From Jejuia sp049889775 (lineage in GTDB: Bacteria > Bacteroidota > Bacteroidia > Flavobacteriales > Flavobacteriaceae), in contig JBMHCT010000043.1 in NCBI GenBank assembly GCA_049889775.1, forward strand, positions 248,001-312,000: DNA of 64,000 nt, given 5' to 3'. The notes beneath the pieces were generated by a model. The model was given only the letters and a program-made list of their open reading frames with translations. It had not been told where the DNA came from and ran no database searches. The translations under genes and the position numbers were made by a program. Below, one piece after another: positions 35,187 to 44,266 of this stretch. Positions within the stretch are counted from its first letter, which is position 1. Each line of letters begins with the position of its first letter.

Positions 35187-38100
35187 TTATGCTTTCTCCA
35201 AACGCGGATCAACATTAAAAACTTTTTGTTGTTTCTGAACTAAACTTACTTCAGCATTTCTATTTTTATATAACCACATTTTGAATTTGGTCACTAAAAA
35301 GAATAAAATTGGTACAACAATTAGCGTTAAGAAGGTGGCTACGAATAAACCATAAATTACAGTCCATGCTAATGGTCCCCAGAAAATTACGTTATCACCA
35401 CCCATATATATGTTAGGATTGAACTCGCTAAAAAGCGTAAAGAAATTGATATTAAATCCTGTAGCTAAAGGAATCAGTCCTAAAATGGTTGTAATAGCAG
35501 TAAGGAGTACTGGTCTTAAACGCGCTTTTCCACCTTTAACAATAGCTTCAATTAAATCCTCCTGTTGCAAATACTGTTCATCCTCTAAGTCTAATAATAC
35601 CTTTTTTCTATCAATCAAAAGTTGTGTGTAATCTAGGAGCACCACACCATTGTTTACCACAATACCAGCCAATGAGATAATTCCCATCATGGTCATCATA
35701 ATAACAAATGCGCTACCTGTAATTACAATACCACCAAATACACCAATTAAACTTAAAAAGATGGCTAGCATAATAATTCCTGGTTTTGAAACTGAGTTGA
35801 ATTGGAAAATCAGGATAAAGAAAATTAAACCTAACCCAGTAAAAAATGCGCCCATTAAAAATGCCATTTGCTTGTTTTGTTCTTCTATCTGACCCGTGTA
35901 ATCTACTTTTACGCCGTCAGGTTTCTCAGTGAACCCTTTCATTTCATTCTGAATTTTTGAAACAATCGCTCCGGCATCGGTAAAGCCAGGGGCTAATGCC
36001 GAATATAGGGTTACCACACGACGCACATCTCGATGTTTAATAGCACTAAATCCTGAGTTGTTTTTTTGACTGGCTACCGTTGATACAGGTATTTCTTTGA
36101 TTTGACCAGAAGCCATATCTCTAAAGGTAATTTTCTGATTGAAAATAGCACTTGTATTATATCGGTTCTCTTCATTAAAGCGCACATAAATATCATAATC
36201 TTCACCATCTTTCTTGTAGATACCTGCTTTTGCTCCAAAAATCGAATTACGTAATTGTTGCCCAACTTGTCCTGCGGTAACACCTAATTCTCCTGCTTTT
36301 TTTCTATCTACAACAACTTGCATTGAGGGTTTAGATTTATTTACATCAATCTTCAACTCGTCAATACCTTGTATGTTTTTAGAGTTGATAAAGTCACGCA
36401 TTTTTTCAGCAGTAGTAATTAATTCTGCATAGTCGTCACCTTCTAATTCTAGATTAATGGGATATCCTGCTGGCGGCCCCACAGCATCTTTTTCAACCGA
36501 AATAGCAACACCTGGGTAAATACCTTGTAAATCTTCCTGTACTTTTTTCAACAGAATATTGCTGTCTGCACCATCTCTAAATTTGTACTCACGCATGGTA
36601 GCTGTAATTTTACCACGATGTGGCATTTCAGCAGCAGAACCACCATCAGTCTGTGGGTTTCCTGCACCTTCGCCAACCTGAGAAACTGCACTTTCGGTTA
36701 AGAAATTAAAGTCGCCTTTCATGTAGGCCTCTTCGTTTATAATTTTATAAACGCGTTTTTCAATATCTTTAGTAATGGCATTGGTTTTTTCAATATCAGT
36801 ACCTTCGGGATATTCTATATATACTATGATTTGATTTGGTGTATTATCTGGGAAAAACTCCACTTTTGTGCGCTGACTACCAACTGAAGCACCAAAGCCC
36901 ATAAATGCAATAAATAACAGCACCACTGTTCCAATGGCAATAAAAGCTGGTTTTCTTCCTTTTAAAGCGCTTCTTAAAACGCGTTCGTAAAAACGTTCCC
37001 ATTTTGGTAGTACTTTATTTTGAAATCCATTTGCCCAAGAGCGTAGAAATAGACGATAAATCCATAGTAATAATATGGCCACAACCATTATAGATCCAAA
37101 GGCTCTGTTTTCTCCACCAAAGATTAAGATTAGTAAGCCAATACCACCAACTATTGCAGATATTTTAATAATATTTTGAAGTGGCATTTCTTTGTCTTCG
37201 GTTGTCATGTATTGAGACACCAGAACTGAATTAAAGAAAATAGCAACAAATAGAGAAGAACCTAATACGACAGATAGCGTAATAGGGAAATATATCATAA
37301 ATTGTCCCATAACACCTGGCCAAAGTCCTAATGGCACAAATGCTGCTACAGTTGTTAATGTTGAAATGATTATTGGAAATGCAATTTCACCAATTCCTTT
37401 TTTGGCAGCTTCAACGCGACTCATGCCTTCTTCAGTCATCAAACGGTACACGTTTTCAACTACTACAATTCCATTATCCACAAGCATACCAAGCCCCATG
37501 ATTAAACCGAAAAGAATCATAGTGTTCATGGTATATCCAAATAAATTCAGAATCATTAGAGACATAAACATAGACATTGGTATGGCGAAACCAACAAATA
37601 ATGCGTTTTTAAATCCTAAGAAGAACATTAAAACTGTAACAACAAGTATGATTCCGAAGATGATGTTATTTACCAAATCATCAACCTGACCAATTGTTTT
37701 TGAAGATTGGTCGTTAGCAACCGTAACCGTTAAATCTGGAGGAAATACATTTTCAATAGCGTCATCAACAATCACTTGAATCTGTTCCGCAGCTGCTACC
37801 ATGTTTTTTCCAGCCCGCTTTTTAACATCAAGCATTACTACAGCATGTCCAAACTCCCGTGCATAAGTAGTTTTATCTTCGTCTTTAAAGGTGACTTTAG
37901 CTACATCTCGAAGGTAAATTGGATTACCACGTTCCGACTTTACGACAAAATTATCAAGTTCATTTGGGTCTTCAATTTCGCCTATAATCCTAATGGTACG
38001 TCGTTGTCCGCTGGTAATTAAGTTGCCGGCAGACATCGTCATGTTTTCACGACTAATCGTATTGATAATATCATCAAAACTCACTTGAGCCGCCATCATT

Positions 38101-38726
38101 TTATAAATATCTACAGCAACTTCAACTTCTTTTTCTTGAGCCCCACGAATATCAACTTGCTTAATTTCTTGTAGACTTTCAATTTCATCTTCTAAGTACT
38201 CCCCAAATTCTTTTAATTTATCTACTGGATAGTCTCCGGATATATTAATGTTTAAAATTGGAATTTCTTCAGACATACTTAAGTCGAAGATATTTGGCTC
38301 TACCTTAGCACCATTAAATGTGGGCCAATCTTCACCTGCAGTTTCAGAATCTACTTCATCTTTAACCTTTTGTTTTGCAGCTTCAACGGATATATCTTCA
38401 TCAAACTCCACAATTACAATAGAGTAATCTTCCTGCGAAGTGGAGGTGATTTCAACAACATTACTAACTGTTTTTAGCTTATCTTCAATAGGGTCTGTGA
38501 TGAGTTTTTCAATATCCTCTGCAGTGTTACCGGGATATACAGAGCTAATGTAGATTTTGGTTTCTTTAATTTCTGGGAAATTTTCTCTTGGCATACTAAA
38601 GTAAGCTCCTGCGCCCATAATCAGGATTACAGTAATCAAAACATACATAGTTGTTTTGTTATTGATGGCCCAAGATGATAACGGAAACTCCTTATCTACT
38701 TTTTTATTTTTATTATTTTTAGTCAT
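35187..38726 (-). CDS. RND family efflux permease (AcrB/HAE1-like)
   Basis: This inner-membrane proton-driven efflux pump has about 1179 residues. It shows the first helix before SMPRENFPEI, two large periplasmic loops and twelve membrane segments. The fourth helix carries MLVDNGIVVVENVYRL: Asp417 matches AcrB D407, while the D408 position is Asn418. The start is placed at 38726, 13 nt after the adaptor stop, in preference to the in-frame Met at 38753 that would overlap it. It is the last gene of a TetR-TolC-adaptor-permease operon. Substrates are unknown. Confidence 0.92.
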   Translation of the reverse strand: MTKNNKNKKVDKEFPLSSWAINNKTTMYVLITVILIMGAGAYFSMPRENFPEIKETKIYISSVYPGNTAEDIEKLITDPIEDKLKTVSNVVEITSTSQEDYSIVIVEFDEDISVEAAKQKVKDEVDSETAGEDWPTFNGAKVEPNIFDLSMSEEIPILNINISGDYPVDKLKEFGEYLEDEIESLQEIKQVDIRGAQEKEVEVAVDIYKMMAAQVSFDDIINTISRENMTMSAGNLITSGQRRTIRIIGEIEDPNELDNFVVKSERGNPIYLRDVAKVTFKDEDKTTYAREFGHAVVMLDVKKRAGKNMVAAAEQIQVIVDDAIENVFPPDLTVTVANDQSSKTIGQVDDLVNNIIFGIILVVTVLMFFLGFKNALFVGFAIPMSMFMSLMILNLFGYTMNTMILFGLIMGLGMLVDNGIVVVENVYRLMTEEGMSRVEAAKKGIGEIAFPIIISTLTTVAAFVPLGLWPGVMGQFMIYFPITLSVVLGSSLFVAIFFNSVLVSQYMTTEDKEMPLQNIIKISAIVGGIGLLILIFGGENRAFGSIMVVAILLLWIYRLFLRSWANGFQNKVLPKWERFYERVLRSALKGRKPAFIAIGTVVLLFIAFMGFGASVGSQRTKVEFFPDNTPNQIIVYIEYPEGTDIEKTNAITKDIEKRVYKIINEEAYMKGDFNFLTESAVSQVGEGAGNPQTDGGSAAEMPHRGKITATMREYKFRDGADSNILLKKVQEDLQGIYPGVAISVEKDAVGPPAGYPINLELEGDDYAELITTAEKMRDFINSKNIQGIDELKIDVNKSKPSMQVVVDRKKAGELGVTAGQVGQQLRNSIFGAKAGIYKKDGEDYDIYVRFNEENRYNTSAIFNQKITFRDMASGQIKEIPVSTVASQKNNSGFSAIKHRDVRRVVTLYSALAPGFTDAGAIVSKIQNEMKGFTEKPDGVKVDYTGQIEEQNKQMAFLMGAFFTGLGLIFFILIFQFNSVSKPGIIMLAIFLSLIGVFGGIVITGSAFVIMMTMMGIISLAGIVVNNGVVLLDYTQLLIDRKKVLLDLEDEQYLQQEDLIEAIVKGGKARLRPVLLTAITTILGLIPLATGFNINFFTLFSEFNPNIYMGGDNVIFWGPLAWTVIYGLFVATFLTLIVVPILFFLVTKFKMWLYKNRNAEVSLVQKQQKVFNVDPRLEKA

Positions 38727-38739
38727 TAGTTCGTCCTCT

Positions 38740-39921
38740 TTAGTTGTTAGCAACTTTTAGTTCAAGAATTTTAACTTCTTGCCCTTCTTTTACACTACGT
38801 GCACCTTCATTAATAATCTCCTCTCCATTTTCAATTCCTGAAAGTACTTCAATGTTATCTCCTTGTGTTTTTCCAGTAGAAATAATGGCACGTTTTGCCA
38901 TTGCTTTTTCGCCTTGTTTATCAGTAATTGTGTAAACATATTGATCGCCTTCAGCATTTTCTGAGATAATACTTTGAGGGATTAAAATGGCTTTGTCGTT
39001 AGTATAATCGTTAATCTTCAATTTAGCTGTAAGATTTGGTTTGATACTTTTATCTTTATTAGGGAAAGCTACTTCAACTTTAAATGTTCGGTTTGCAGGA
39101 TTTATAAAATTTCCAGCTTGTCGTACTTTAGCGTCAACATCTTTTCCAAGAACTGGAAAGTTTACTTTTACTTCTTTACCGGGAATAATACTTGGAATGT
39201 ACCGTTCAGGCACATCTGTTTCAATATACATATCATCCAAGTTTACAATTCTAAACAACTGTGATTGTCCTGGAGCAACAACACTTCCAGGATCTGTGAT
39301 AACATCATCAATGGTTCCGGTGAAAGGAGCGCGAACTATTGTTTTACCCACTTGTTGCTGTAATTGATTTACCATTTGCTCTTGAGCTTCGTAACTGGAT
39401 TTAGCTTGCAAATATTGAATTTCGCTACCAATTTTTTGTTTCCATAGGCGTTGTTGACGCTCGAAAGTGGTTTTAGCCAAATCCGCTTGAATTTTCGCTT
39501 GTGCTAGTTGTTGGCTTAAACCACCATCATCAATTTTGGCCAACGTTTGACCTTTGCTTACTTTTTGCCCTTCTTTTACATAAACTTTGGTAAGTACACC
39601 ACTATATTCGGCCATAATAACTACGTTTTGTTTGGTGCTAACATTGCCTTGAACTTCCACAAAGTGATTAAATTCAGATTCCGTTGCTTTAAACGTTGTG
39701 ATTAAAGGAATTTTCTCTTGAGGATCTAACGCCTTAATCTCTTTTTCCAGAAGCTTTAATTTTTCTGCTATTTCTTGGGCAGAGGCATCTAGTTCCGCTT
39801 TCTTATTTCGTATTTGTTCTAAATCTTTTGAAGCGATAATATCTTCAACAGATGCATTTTTATCTCCACTACAAGAGCTCAGTAAAATGGCGGTAAAAAG
39901 GGTTAAAACTGTATATTTCAT
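38740..39921 (-). CDS. RND efflux periplasmic adaptor (membrane fusion) lipoprotein
   Basis: This 393-residue protein has a lipoprotein signal (LLSSC, Cys about 17) and then a coiled-coil start. A split biotinyl-lipoyl domain (VVIMAEYSGVLTKVYVKEGQKV and TIVRAPFTGTIDDVITDPGS) flanks an alpha-hairpin (LAQAKIQADLAKTTFERQQR), followed by beta-barrel domains. It bridges the RND pump and the TolC channel. It sits 7 nt after the TolC-like gene. Confidence 0.92.
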   Translation of the reverse strand: MKYTVLTLFTAILLSSCSGDKNASVEDIIASKDLEQIRNKKAELDASAQEIAEKLKLLEKEIKALDPQEKIPLITTFKATESEFNHFVEVQGNVSTKQNVVIMAEYSGVLTKVYVKEGQKVSKGQTLAKIDDGGLSQQLAQAKIQADLAKTTFERQQRLWKQKIGSEIQYLQAKSSYEAQEQMVNQLQQQVGKTIVRAPFTGTIDDVITDPGSVVAPGQSQLFRIVNLDDMYIETDVPERYIPSIIPGKEVKVNFPVLGKDVDAKVRQAGNFINPANRTFKVEVAFPNKDKSIKPNLTAKLKINDYTNDKAILIPQSIISENAEGDQYVYTITDKQGEKAMAKRAIISTGKTQGDNIEVLSGIENGEEIINEGARSVKEGQEVKILELKVANN

Positions 39922-39928
39922 GATGGGA

Positions 39929-41242
39929 TTAATTTAGATTTAATAGATTTTTAAGGTTAGCTTTTTTGTTGATGACATCTATGATAGATTGTAAATATTC
40001 TTGCTGACTTGTATAAAGTTGTGTTTGTGCTTGTCTTAAATCAAAACTACTAGCAATACCTTCTTTGTATTTAATAGTATTTTTTCTTTCGATTTTTTCA
40101 GCAAGCTCCAAGTTTTTTTGTTTGTTATCGTATGTGTCGATGGCCAATTGATATTCGTTTTTAGCATTTTTAAACTCAATTGTTAATTGGTTCTCAGTGT
40201 CAATTAAGTTGTTTTTTGCCTTGTCCCATTCAATTCTAGCACGTTCTCTTTTAGCTTTTCCACCAAAAGATGTAAAAATGGGGAAAGTAATACTCAAGCC
40301 CGTGGCAGTAGTAAAAAACCACTCTTGATCAGATTTAAAATAATTACCAAAAGACTCTGAAATACCCAGGTAGTTGGAGTTTAGAAAAGCATTCACTTTT
40401 GGTAATTGATCAGATTTCTCTAATTTATACTCTAGTCTCTTACTTTCTGCGTCATTAGCAGCAATTTTAAAATCTATATTGTTACTAACACTATGAGTAT
40501 CATTAATTAAATTCAATGAAATATTGTCCATGATTAAAGACTCCAAGGAATCTGTTAACTCAATAGACTCATTTTGATTCAACCCAAGAACTATTTTTAA
40601 ATAGCCCTTGGAAATGTCATAAAGTGTTTCTAGACTTCTTAAATTATTCTGAAGGCTGGATAATGTTAATTCTAACTGCTCAACATCTTCTTCTTCTGTC
40701 AAGCCATTTTCAAATATTTTTCGTGTTTCTTCTAAATTATCTGATAGCACCTTCATGTTATTTTTAGTAATTATGATGCTCTCTTTAGTTAGAAGTACAT
40801 TATTATAGGCACTGACAACATTGGTTTCAATCATGTTATCCGTTTTGTCTTTGGCATTTTTAGAAATTTCTAAGAATACTTTATTAGATTGCAGCCCAAC
40901 AATATATCCACCATCAAAAATTAATTGATTTAGAGCGACAGTTGGCGTTAATTGATGTTTAGGAAAAATAAACCCAAATATGTCTCCTGGCTCTGGATCA
41001 AATGGTCGTACAACATTCCATGTATAATCAATTTTACCGCTAATTTGAGGTAAACCTCTTGCAGTTGTTTCCCAAACTTGTTTTTCTGCGGCGAGTATAT
41101 CTAAATCCGCATTATTTGCGGTTTTATTATTCTCTAAAGCATAGTTTATGGCTTCTTGCATTGAAAACCTTTTGGGTGTTTCTTGAGCAAAAACGCTGAA
41201 ACCAATAAGCAGATTAAACAATAAAATTAAGTGCTGTTTCAT
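39929..41242 (-). CDS. TolC family outer-membrane efflux channel
   Basis: This 437-residue protein has a signal peptide (GFSVFAQ) and the long amphipathic helices of the TolC family in two repeats. Typical parts are FSMQEAINYALENNKT at the start, GLSITFPIF before the second half, and IKYKEGIASSFDLRQAQTQL near the end. It forms the outer-membrane duct of the RND pump. It starts 3 nt after the tetR stop. Confidence 0.92.
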   Translation of the reverse strand: MKQHLILLFNLLIGFSVFAQETPKRFSMQEAINYALENNKTANNADLDILAAEKQVWETTARGLPQISGKIDYTWNVVRPFDPEPGDIFGFIFPKHQLTPTVALNQLIFDGGYIVGLQSNKVFLEISKNAKDKTDNMIETNVVSAYNNVLLTKESIIITKNNMKVLSDNLEETRKIFENGLTEEEDVEQLELTLSSLQNNLRSLETLYDISKGYLKIVLGLNQNESIELTDSLESLIMDNISLNLINDTHSVSNNIDFKIAANDAESKRLEYKLEKSDQLPKVNAFLNSNYLGISESFGNYFKSDQEWFFTTATGLSITFPIFTSFGGKAKRERARIEWDKAKNNLIDTENQLTIEFKNAKNEYQLAIDTYDNKQKNLELAEKIERKNTIKYKEGIASSFDLRQAQTQLYTSQQEYLQSIIDVINKKANLKNLLNLN

Positions 41243-41245
41243 TTT

Positions 41246-41851
41246 TTATGATTGATTAGAATTAATGTGTTTATTTAAAATTTCTAGTCCTTTTGGGGTG
41301 CAGATACCGCGTAAATGATACTCTAAGTAATTGGACATTAACATGGGCATTGAGAATTTATTTCTTGGAAACAAATCGTCGTCTTTAATAACCATCATTG
41401 CATTAAAATATATTCTCGAAATAAAATCAACGTCTATATCATTACGATACAAACCTTGAGCTACGCCATTATTTAGGTTGTCTATTACGCATTCTTGCAT
41501 TACGCAAAATTGCTTGTCTTTTAAACTTTTAAAAATTGCGGGATAGTACTTTTGAAGTTGATACTGAGGCGAAGATTTTTCATCCTTAAGGTGTTCCATT
41601 ATAAACTGCTTAATACTATAAACTTCTTCAATGGGGTTTTTATCTAAAGAGCAAATATGATTGATGCCTTCCGCAATTACCTTAAATAAATTTAGTGTAG
41701 AGGCTTCAACTAACTTGGTTTTGTTATCAAAGTGTTGATAAATGGTTTTCTTAGACATGCCTAATTTGTTGGCAATGTCATCCATAGTAACGCTTTTAAA
41801 CCCGTAGTTTAAAAACAAATCTGTCGCTCCTAATAAAATCTTTTCTCTCAT
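41246..41851 (-). CDS. TetR/AcrR family transcriptional regulator
   Basis: This repressor of about 201 residues has an N-terminal helix-turn-helix (LNYGFKSVTMDDIANKLGMSKKTIYQHF is the family signature region, residues about 14-41) and a divergent helical ligand domain. The start at 41851 (MREKILLGA) is chosen over an in-frame upstream Met at 41890 because the latter would run through the operator and the -7 element. It is the first gene of the efflux operon and probably represses it in the absence of a drug or metabolite. Confidence 0.9.
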   Translation of the reverse strand: MREKILLGATDLFLNYGFKSVTMDDIANKLGMSKKTIYQHFDNKTKLVEASTLNLFKVIAEGINHICSLDKNPIEEVYSIKQFIMEHLKDEKSSPQYQLQKYYPAIFKSLKDKQFCVMQECVIDNLNNGVAQGLYRNDIDVDFISRIYFNAMMVIKDDDLFPRNKFSMPMLMSNYLEYHLRGICTPKGLEILNKHINSNQS

Positions 41852-41860
41852 AATCGAGGG

Positions 41861-41902
41861 CAAATATACATAAGGAAACTTTAGAAACATTTAAAGTTTC
41901 CT
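41861..41902 (-). promoter_or_regulatory. TetR operator palindrome and -7 element of the efflux operon
   Basis: AGGAAACTTT (41873-41882) and AAAGTTTCCT (41893-41902) form a perfect 10-bp inverted repeat with a 10-nt spacer. On the minus strand TATATTTG (41861-41868), a perfect TAnnTTTG, lies right next to it and 10 nt before the tetR ATG. Binding of the dimeric repressor here would block RNA polymerase, the usual autoregulation scheme of the family. Confidence 0.75.
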
Positions 41903-42015
41903 AAGTTTTAATGATTTTTTAACATTCATTTTAATTAAAGAACGTTTGTCTTTTGCTTTAGGGGACATTCTTTTTAAGTTTTTTAAATTGGTTTCACTAG
42001 TAATTTCAATTGCAC

Positions 42016-42023
42016 TATTTTTG
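42016..42023 (+). promoter_or_regulatory. -7-like element directly before the prenyl synthase gene
   Basis: TATTTTTG matches TAnnTTTG and ends only 4 nt before the ATG at 42028. If used, the transcript would have almost no leader. Confidence 0.35.
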
Positions 42024-42027
42024 TGTG

Positions 42028-43002
42028 ATGCTATCTATTGAAAAATATCAAGAGGGTTTTATTGCTTATTTACAAGCGTATTCCACAGAAAAAGAGCCAA
42101 AAAATTTATATGAACCCATAACTTATATCTTAAGTTTGGGCGGCAAACGTTTAAGACCTATACTTACCTTAATGACCACCGATATTTTTGGCGGTAATTA
42201 TAAAGAGGCCTTGAATGCCGCGTTAAGCGTGGAGGTGTTTCATAATTTTTCTTTGGTGCATGATGATATTATGGACGATGCTCCTTTAAGACGTGGCCAA
42301 CAAACAGTACATGAAAAGTGGGATGTAAATACAGGTATACTTTCTGGGGATGCTATGTTAATTATGGCGTACCAATTATTTGAGAATTATGAGGCTACAA
42401 AGTTTCAGAATTTGGCTCAACTATTTAGTAAAACAGCTTTAGAAGTATGTGAAGGACAACAATATGATGTGGATTTTGAAACACGAAGTGATGTTACCAT
42501 TCCTGAGTATTTAAAAATGATTGAATACAAAACAGCTGTTCTTGTTGGTGCCGCAATGAAAATGGGCGCTATTGTAGCCGGTGCTACTTCTGAAGATCAG
42601 CATAGTATATACGAGTTCGGTAAAAATCTGGGTATTGCCTTTCAATTAAAAGACGATTATTTGGATGCTTTTGGGGATCCTAAAACGTTTGGAAAGCAAG
42701 TAGGTGGTGATATTATTGAAAATAAAAAAACCTATTTATACCTAAAAGCTTTAGAATTTTCTTCTGAAGAAGATAAAACTAGACTCGAAAAATTGTTTTC
42801 ATCTTATCCCGAGAATACTGATGAAAAAGTTGAGACCGTAAAAGCACTTTTTGAAACTTCAGGCTCTGCCAAGGCTACCAAGGATGCTATTGAAGATTAT
42901 ACGCGTAAAGCTTTTTCTGTATTGGAATCATTATCAGTTTCAGAAGATAAGAAGGCATTGTTGAAGTTGTTTGGCAATAATTTAATGAACCGAACTGTGT
43001 AA
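42028..43002 (+). CDS. Polyprenyl (trans-isoprenyl) diphosphate synthase
   Basis: This protein of about 324 residues extends isoprenoid diphosphates by condensing isopentenyl diphosphate. Both Asp-rich motifs are clear: DDIMDDAPLRRGQ (first) and DDYLDAFGDPKTFGKQVGGD (second), with GGKRLRP near residue 38. It is a geranylgeranyl- or farnesyl-type synthase, and chain length cannot be settled from reading alone. The start is the ATG at 42028, although the frame is open to a TTG at 42010. It overlaps the next gene by one base. Confidence 0.92.
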   Translation: MLSIEKYQEGFIAYLQAYSTEKEPKNLYEPITYILSLGGKRLRPILTLMTTDIFGGNYKEALNAALSVEVFHNFSLVHDDIMDDAPLRRGQQTVHEKWDVNTGILSGDAMLIMAYQLFENYEATKFQNLAQLFSKTALEVCEGQQYDVDFETRSDVTIPEYLKMIEYKTAVLVGAAMKMGAIVAGATSEDQHSIYEFGKNLGIAFQLKDDYLDAFGDPKTFGKQVGGDIIENKKTYLYLKALEFSSEEDKTRLEKLFSSYPENTDEKVETVKALFETSGSAKATKDAIEDYTRKAFSVLESLSVSEDKKALLKLFGNNLMNRTV

Positions 43003-43352
43003 TGACATTACCATCGTCTTTTGAAGGTTTAGTTGAGGAAGCTAACGATCTTCACCTTTATCAAAAATTGATTTATCAGCTAAATAAAGACTTTCTTTTG
43101 GCGAATATTGGTTTAGATTTTCATGAAGAGATTTTACCTTCAAGCTTAAAACTAGTACTTCATGAAACGGTGTATCACCTTATTCAAGAAAAGTTTGCTG
43201 AATATTTGAACTTGCTTTATATCATTGACGTTTCTGAAGCTGAAATTAAGGCTTTAGATGGGGATGATGTAATAAAACTGTCCGAAGATGTAAGTTTTCT
43301 TATTTTGAAACGCGAGTGGCAAAAAGTGTGGTTTAGGCATACATATTCCTAG
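43002..43352 (+). CDS. Conserved hypothetical protein coupled to the prenyl synthase
   Basis: This 116-residue soluble protein has no motif I can name. It is Leu/Glu-rich with predicted helices (LYQKLIYQLNKDF, then ETVYHLIQEKFAEYLNLLYI) and ends RHTYS. Its ATG overlaps the stop of the prenyl synthase (TAATG), which implies coupled translation and supports it as a real gene. Structured repeat copy 3 lies 47 nt after it. Confidence 0.65.
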   Translation: MTLPSSFEGLVEEANDLHLYQKLIYQLNKDFLLANIGLDFHEEILPSSLKLVLHETVYHLIQEKFAEYLNLLYIIDVSEAEIKALDGDDVIKLSEDVSFLILKREWQKVWFRHTYS

Positions 43353-43399
43353 CAAATAATATTGATTTTAGTTTTAATATTGAATGTTGGCGGATAAGT

Positions 43400-43495
43400 G
43401 CGTTAGGGATTGCAGTGGTAGCTTTTGCCGAGGCGCGCATCGAGGCAAAACTTTTAACGGAAAGCCCGACCACGCCCTAGCGTGGGAACGCCCAA
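43400..43495 (+). repeat. Dispersed structured repeat, copy 3
   Basis: It begins GCGTTAGGGATTGCAGTGG and ends GGGAACGCCCAA. The stems are terminal GCGTT / AACGC, inner TTTTGCC / GGCAAAA, and second inner CCACGC / GCGTGG with loop CCTA. It lies 47 nt after the stop of the hypothetical protein, on the same strand, and its end touches the 3' end of the convergent beta-barrel gene. Confidence 0.82.
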
Positions 43496-43498
43496 AAA

Positions 43499-44017
43499 CT
43501 AAAAGAAAAATCTAACGAAAGGCACCCATGGGTCAATATAGATGCTTCTTTCATTATCATGCAATACGTTGTATCTCATGCCAAAAATTATGTTGCCGTT
43601 TCTGAAACCTGCACCCAGAAATAGTGCTGGAGACCAATAGTTGTCGTCGGGCGCATCTACTTTTATATCATAACGCCTACTTACATTAAGCTGCTCGAAT
43701 TCTCCTGAAAGTTGAATTTCTGGAATGACGTTATACAGACCAATTATGCTGCCGCCCAAAACCGTTGTTTTGTAAACATCTTTTTGGTTGTTAAAAGTGG
43801 CATTTAAGCCTAAACCTAAAGCAGCGTTATTGTTAAACTGATAAATGGCACTCGGCGCAATGGTGGCTGTAAAAAATCCGTTACCAAAGTTTAAACCAAG
43901 ACCACCGCCATATCTTACATTTTTCCAGAATTCGTTTTGGGTATTTTGAGCTTCACTTTTACTAAGTCCAATAACTAGAACTATGAGAGCGACATTTAGA
44001 ATTTTATAACGAGACAT
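43499..44017 (-). CDS. Small outer-membrane beta-barrel protein
   Basis: This 172-residue protein has a signal peptide ending near SEAQ and then alternating beta-strands rich in Gly and aromatics (YGGGLGLNFGNGFFTATIAP, then FLGAGFRNGNIIFGMRYNVL), ending in three Phe, as outer-membrane barrels do. Homologues in flavobacteria sometimes carry the label alpha-ketoglutarate decarboxylase, which nothing in this sequence supports. Function is unknown. Confidence 0.65.
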   Translation of the reverse strand: MSRYKILNVALIVLVIGLSKSEAQNTQNEFWKNVRYGGGLGLNFGNGFFTATIAPSAIYQFNNNAALGLGLNATFNNQKDVYKTTVLGGSIIGLYNVIPEIQLSGEFEQLNVSRRYDIKVDAPDDNYWSPALFLGAGFRNGNIIFGMRYNVLHDNERSIYIDPWVPFVRFFF

Positions 44018-44049
44018 GTTTTTTTCTTAAAGATATAGATTTTATGCAT

Positions 44050-44076
44050 AAAAAAACCACGCCTTTAACGCGTGGT
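44050..44076 (-). terminator. Hairpin with T-run downstream of the OmpA/PD40 gene
   Basis: ACCACGC pairs with GCGTGGT, and on the minus strand it is followed by six Ts. It lies about 190 nt after the PD40/OmpA stop and 33 nt before the beta-barrel gene start, so it could end the first or attenuate the second. Between it and the stop, nested inverted repeats AAAGTG-TTTG-CACTTT (44221-44236) and AACTCTA / TAGAGTT are present. Confidence 0.65.
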
Positions 44077-44266
44077 ATACTTTTAAATGGATACTAATTA
44101 ATATATAAAGTTTTTCTAGTGTTTTTTGATTTACAAACCAAAAATAGAACTACTGGTAGTTAGCGACAAACCGAACGGGTTACTTTTAGACGATTAGACG
44201 AATAACTCGTTAAAACTCTAAAAGTGTTTGCACTTTATCTATTCACCGATGTTCTTAGAGTTTTTG

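Noticed and set aside
43400..43480. A short open frame through the dispersed repeat (reads ALGIAVVAFAEARIEAK)
   Set aside because: It has no start codon, the frame is not preserved in copy 2, and compensatory changes follow base pairing and not codons.
43499..44017. Alpha-ketoglutarate decarboxylase
   Set aside because: The protein is a small signal-peptide-bearing beta-barrel with no thiamine-enzyme motif. The label is probably a carried-over annotation error.
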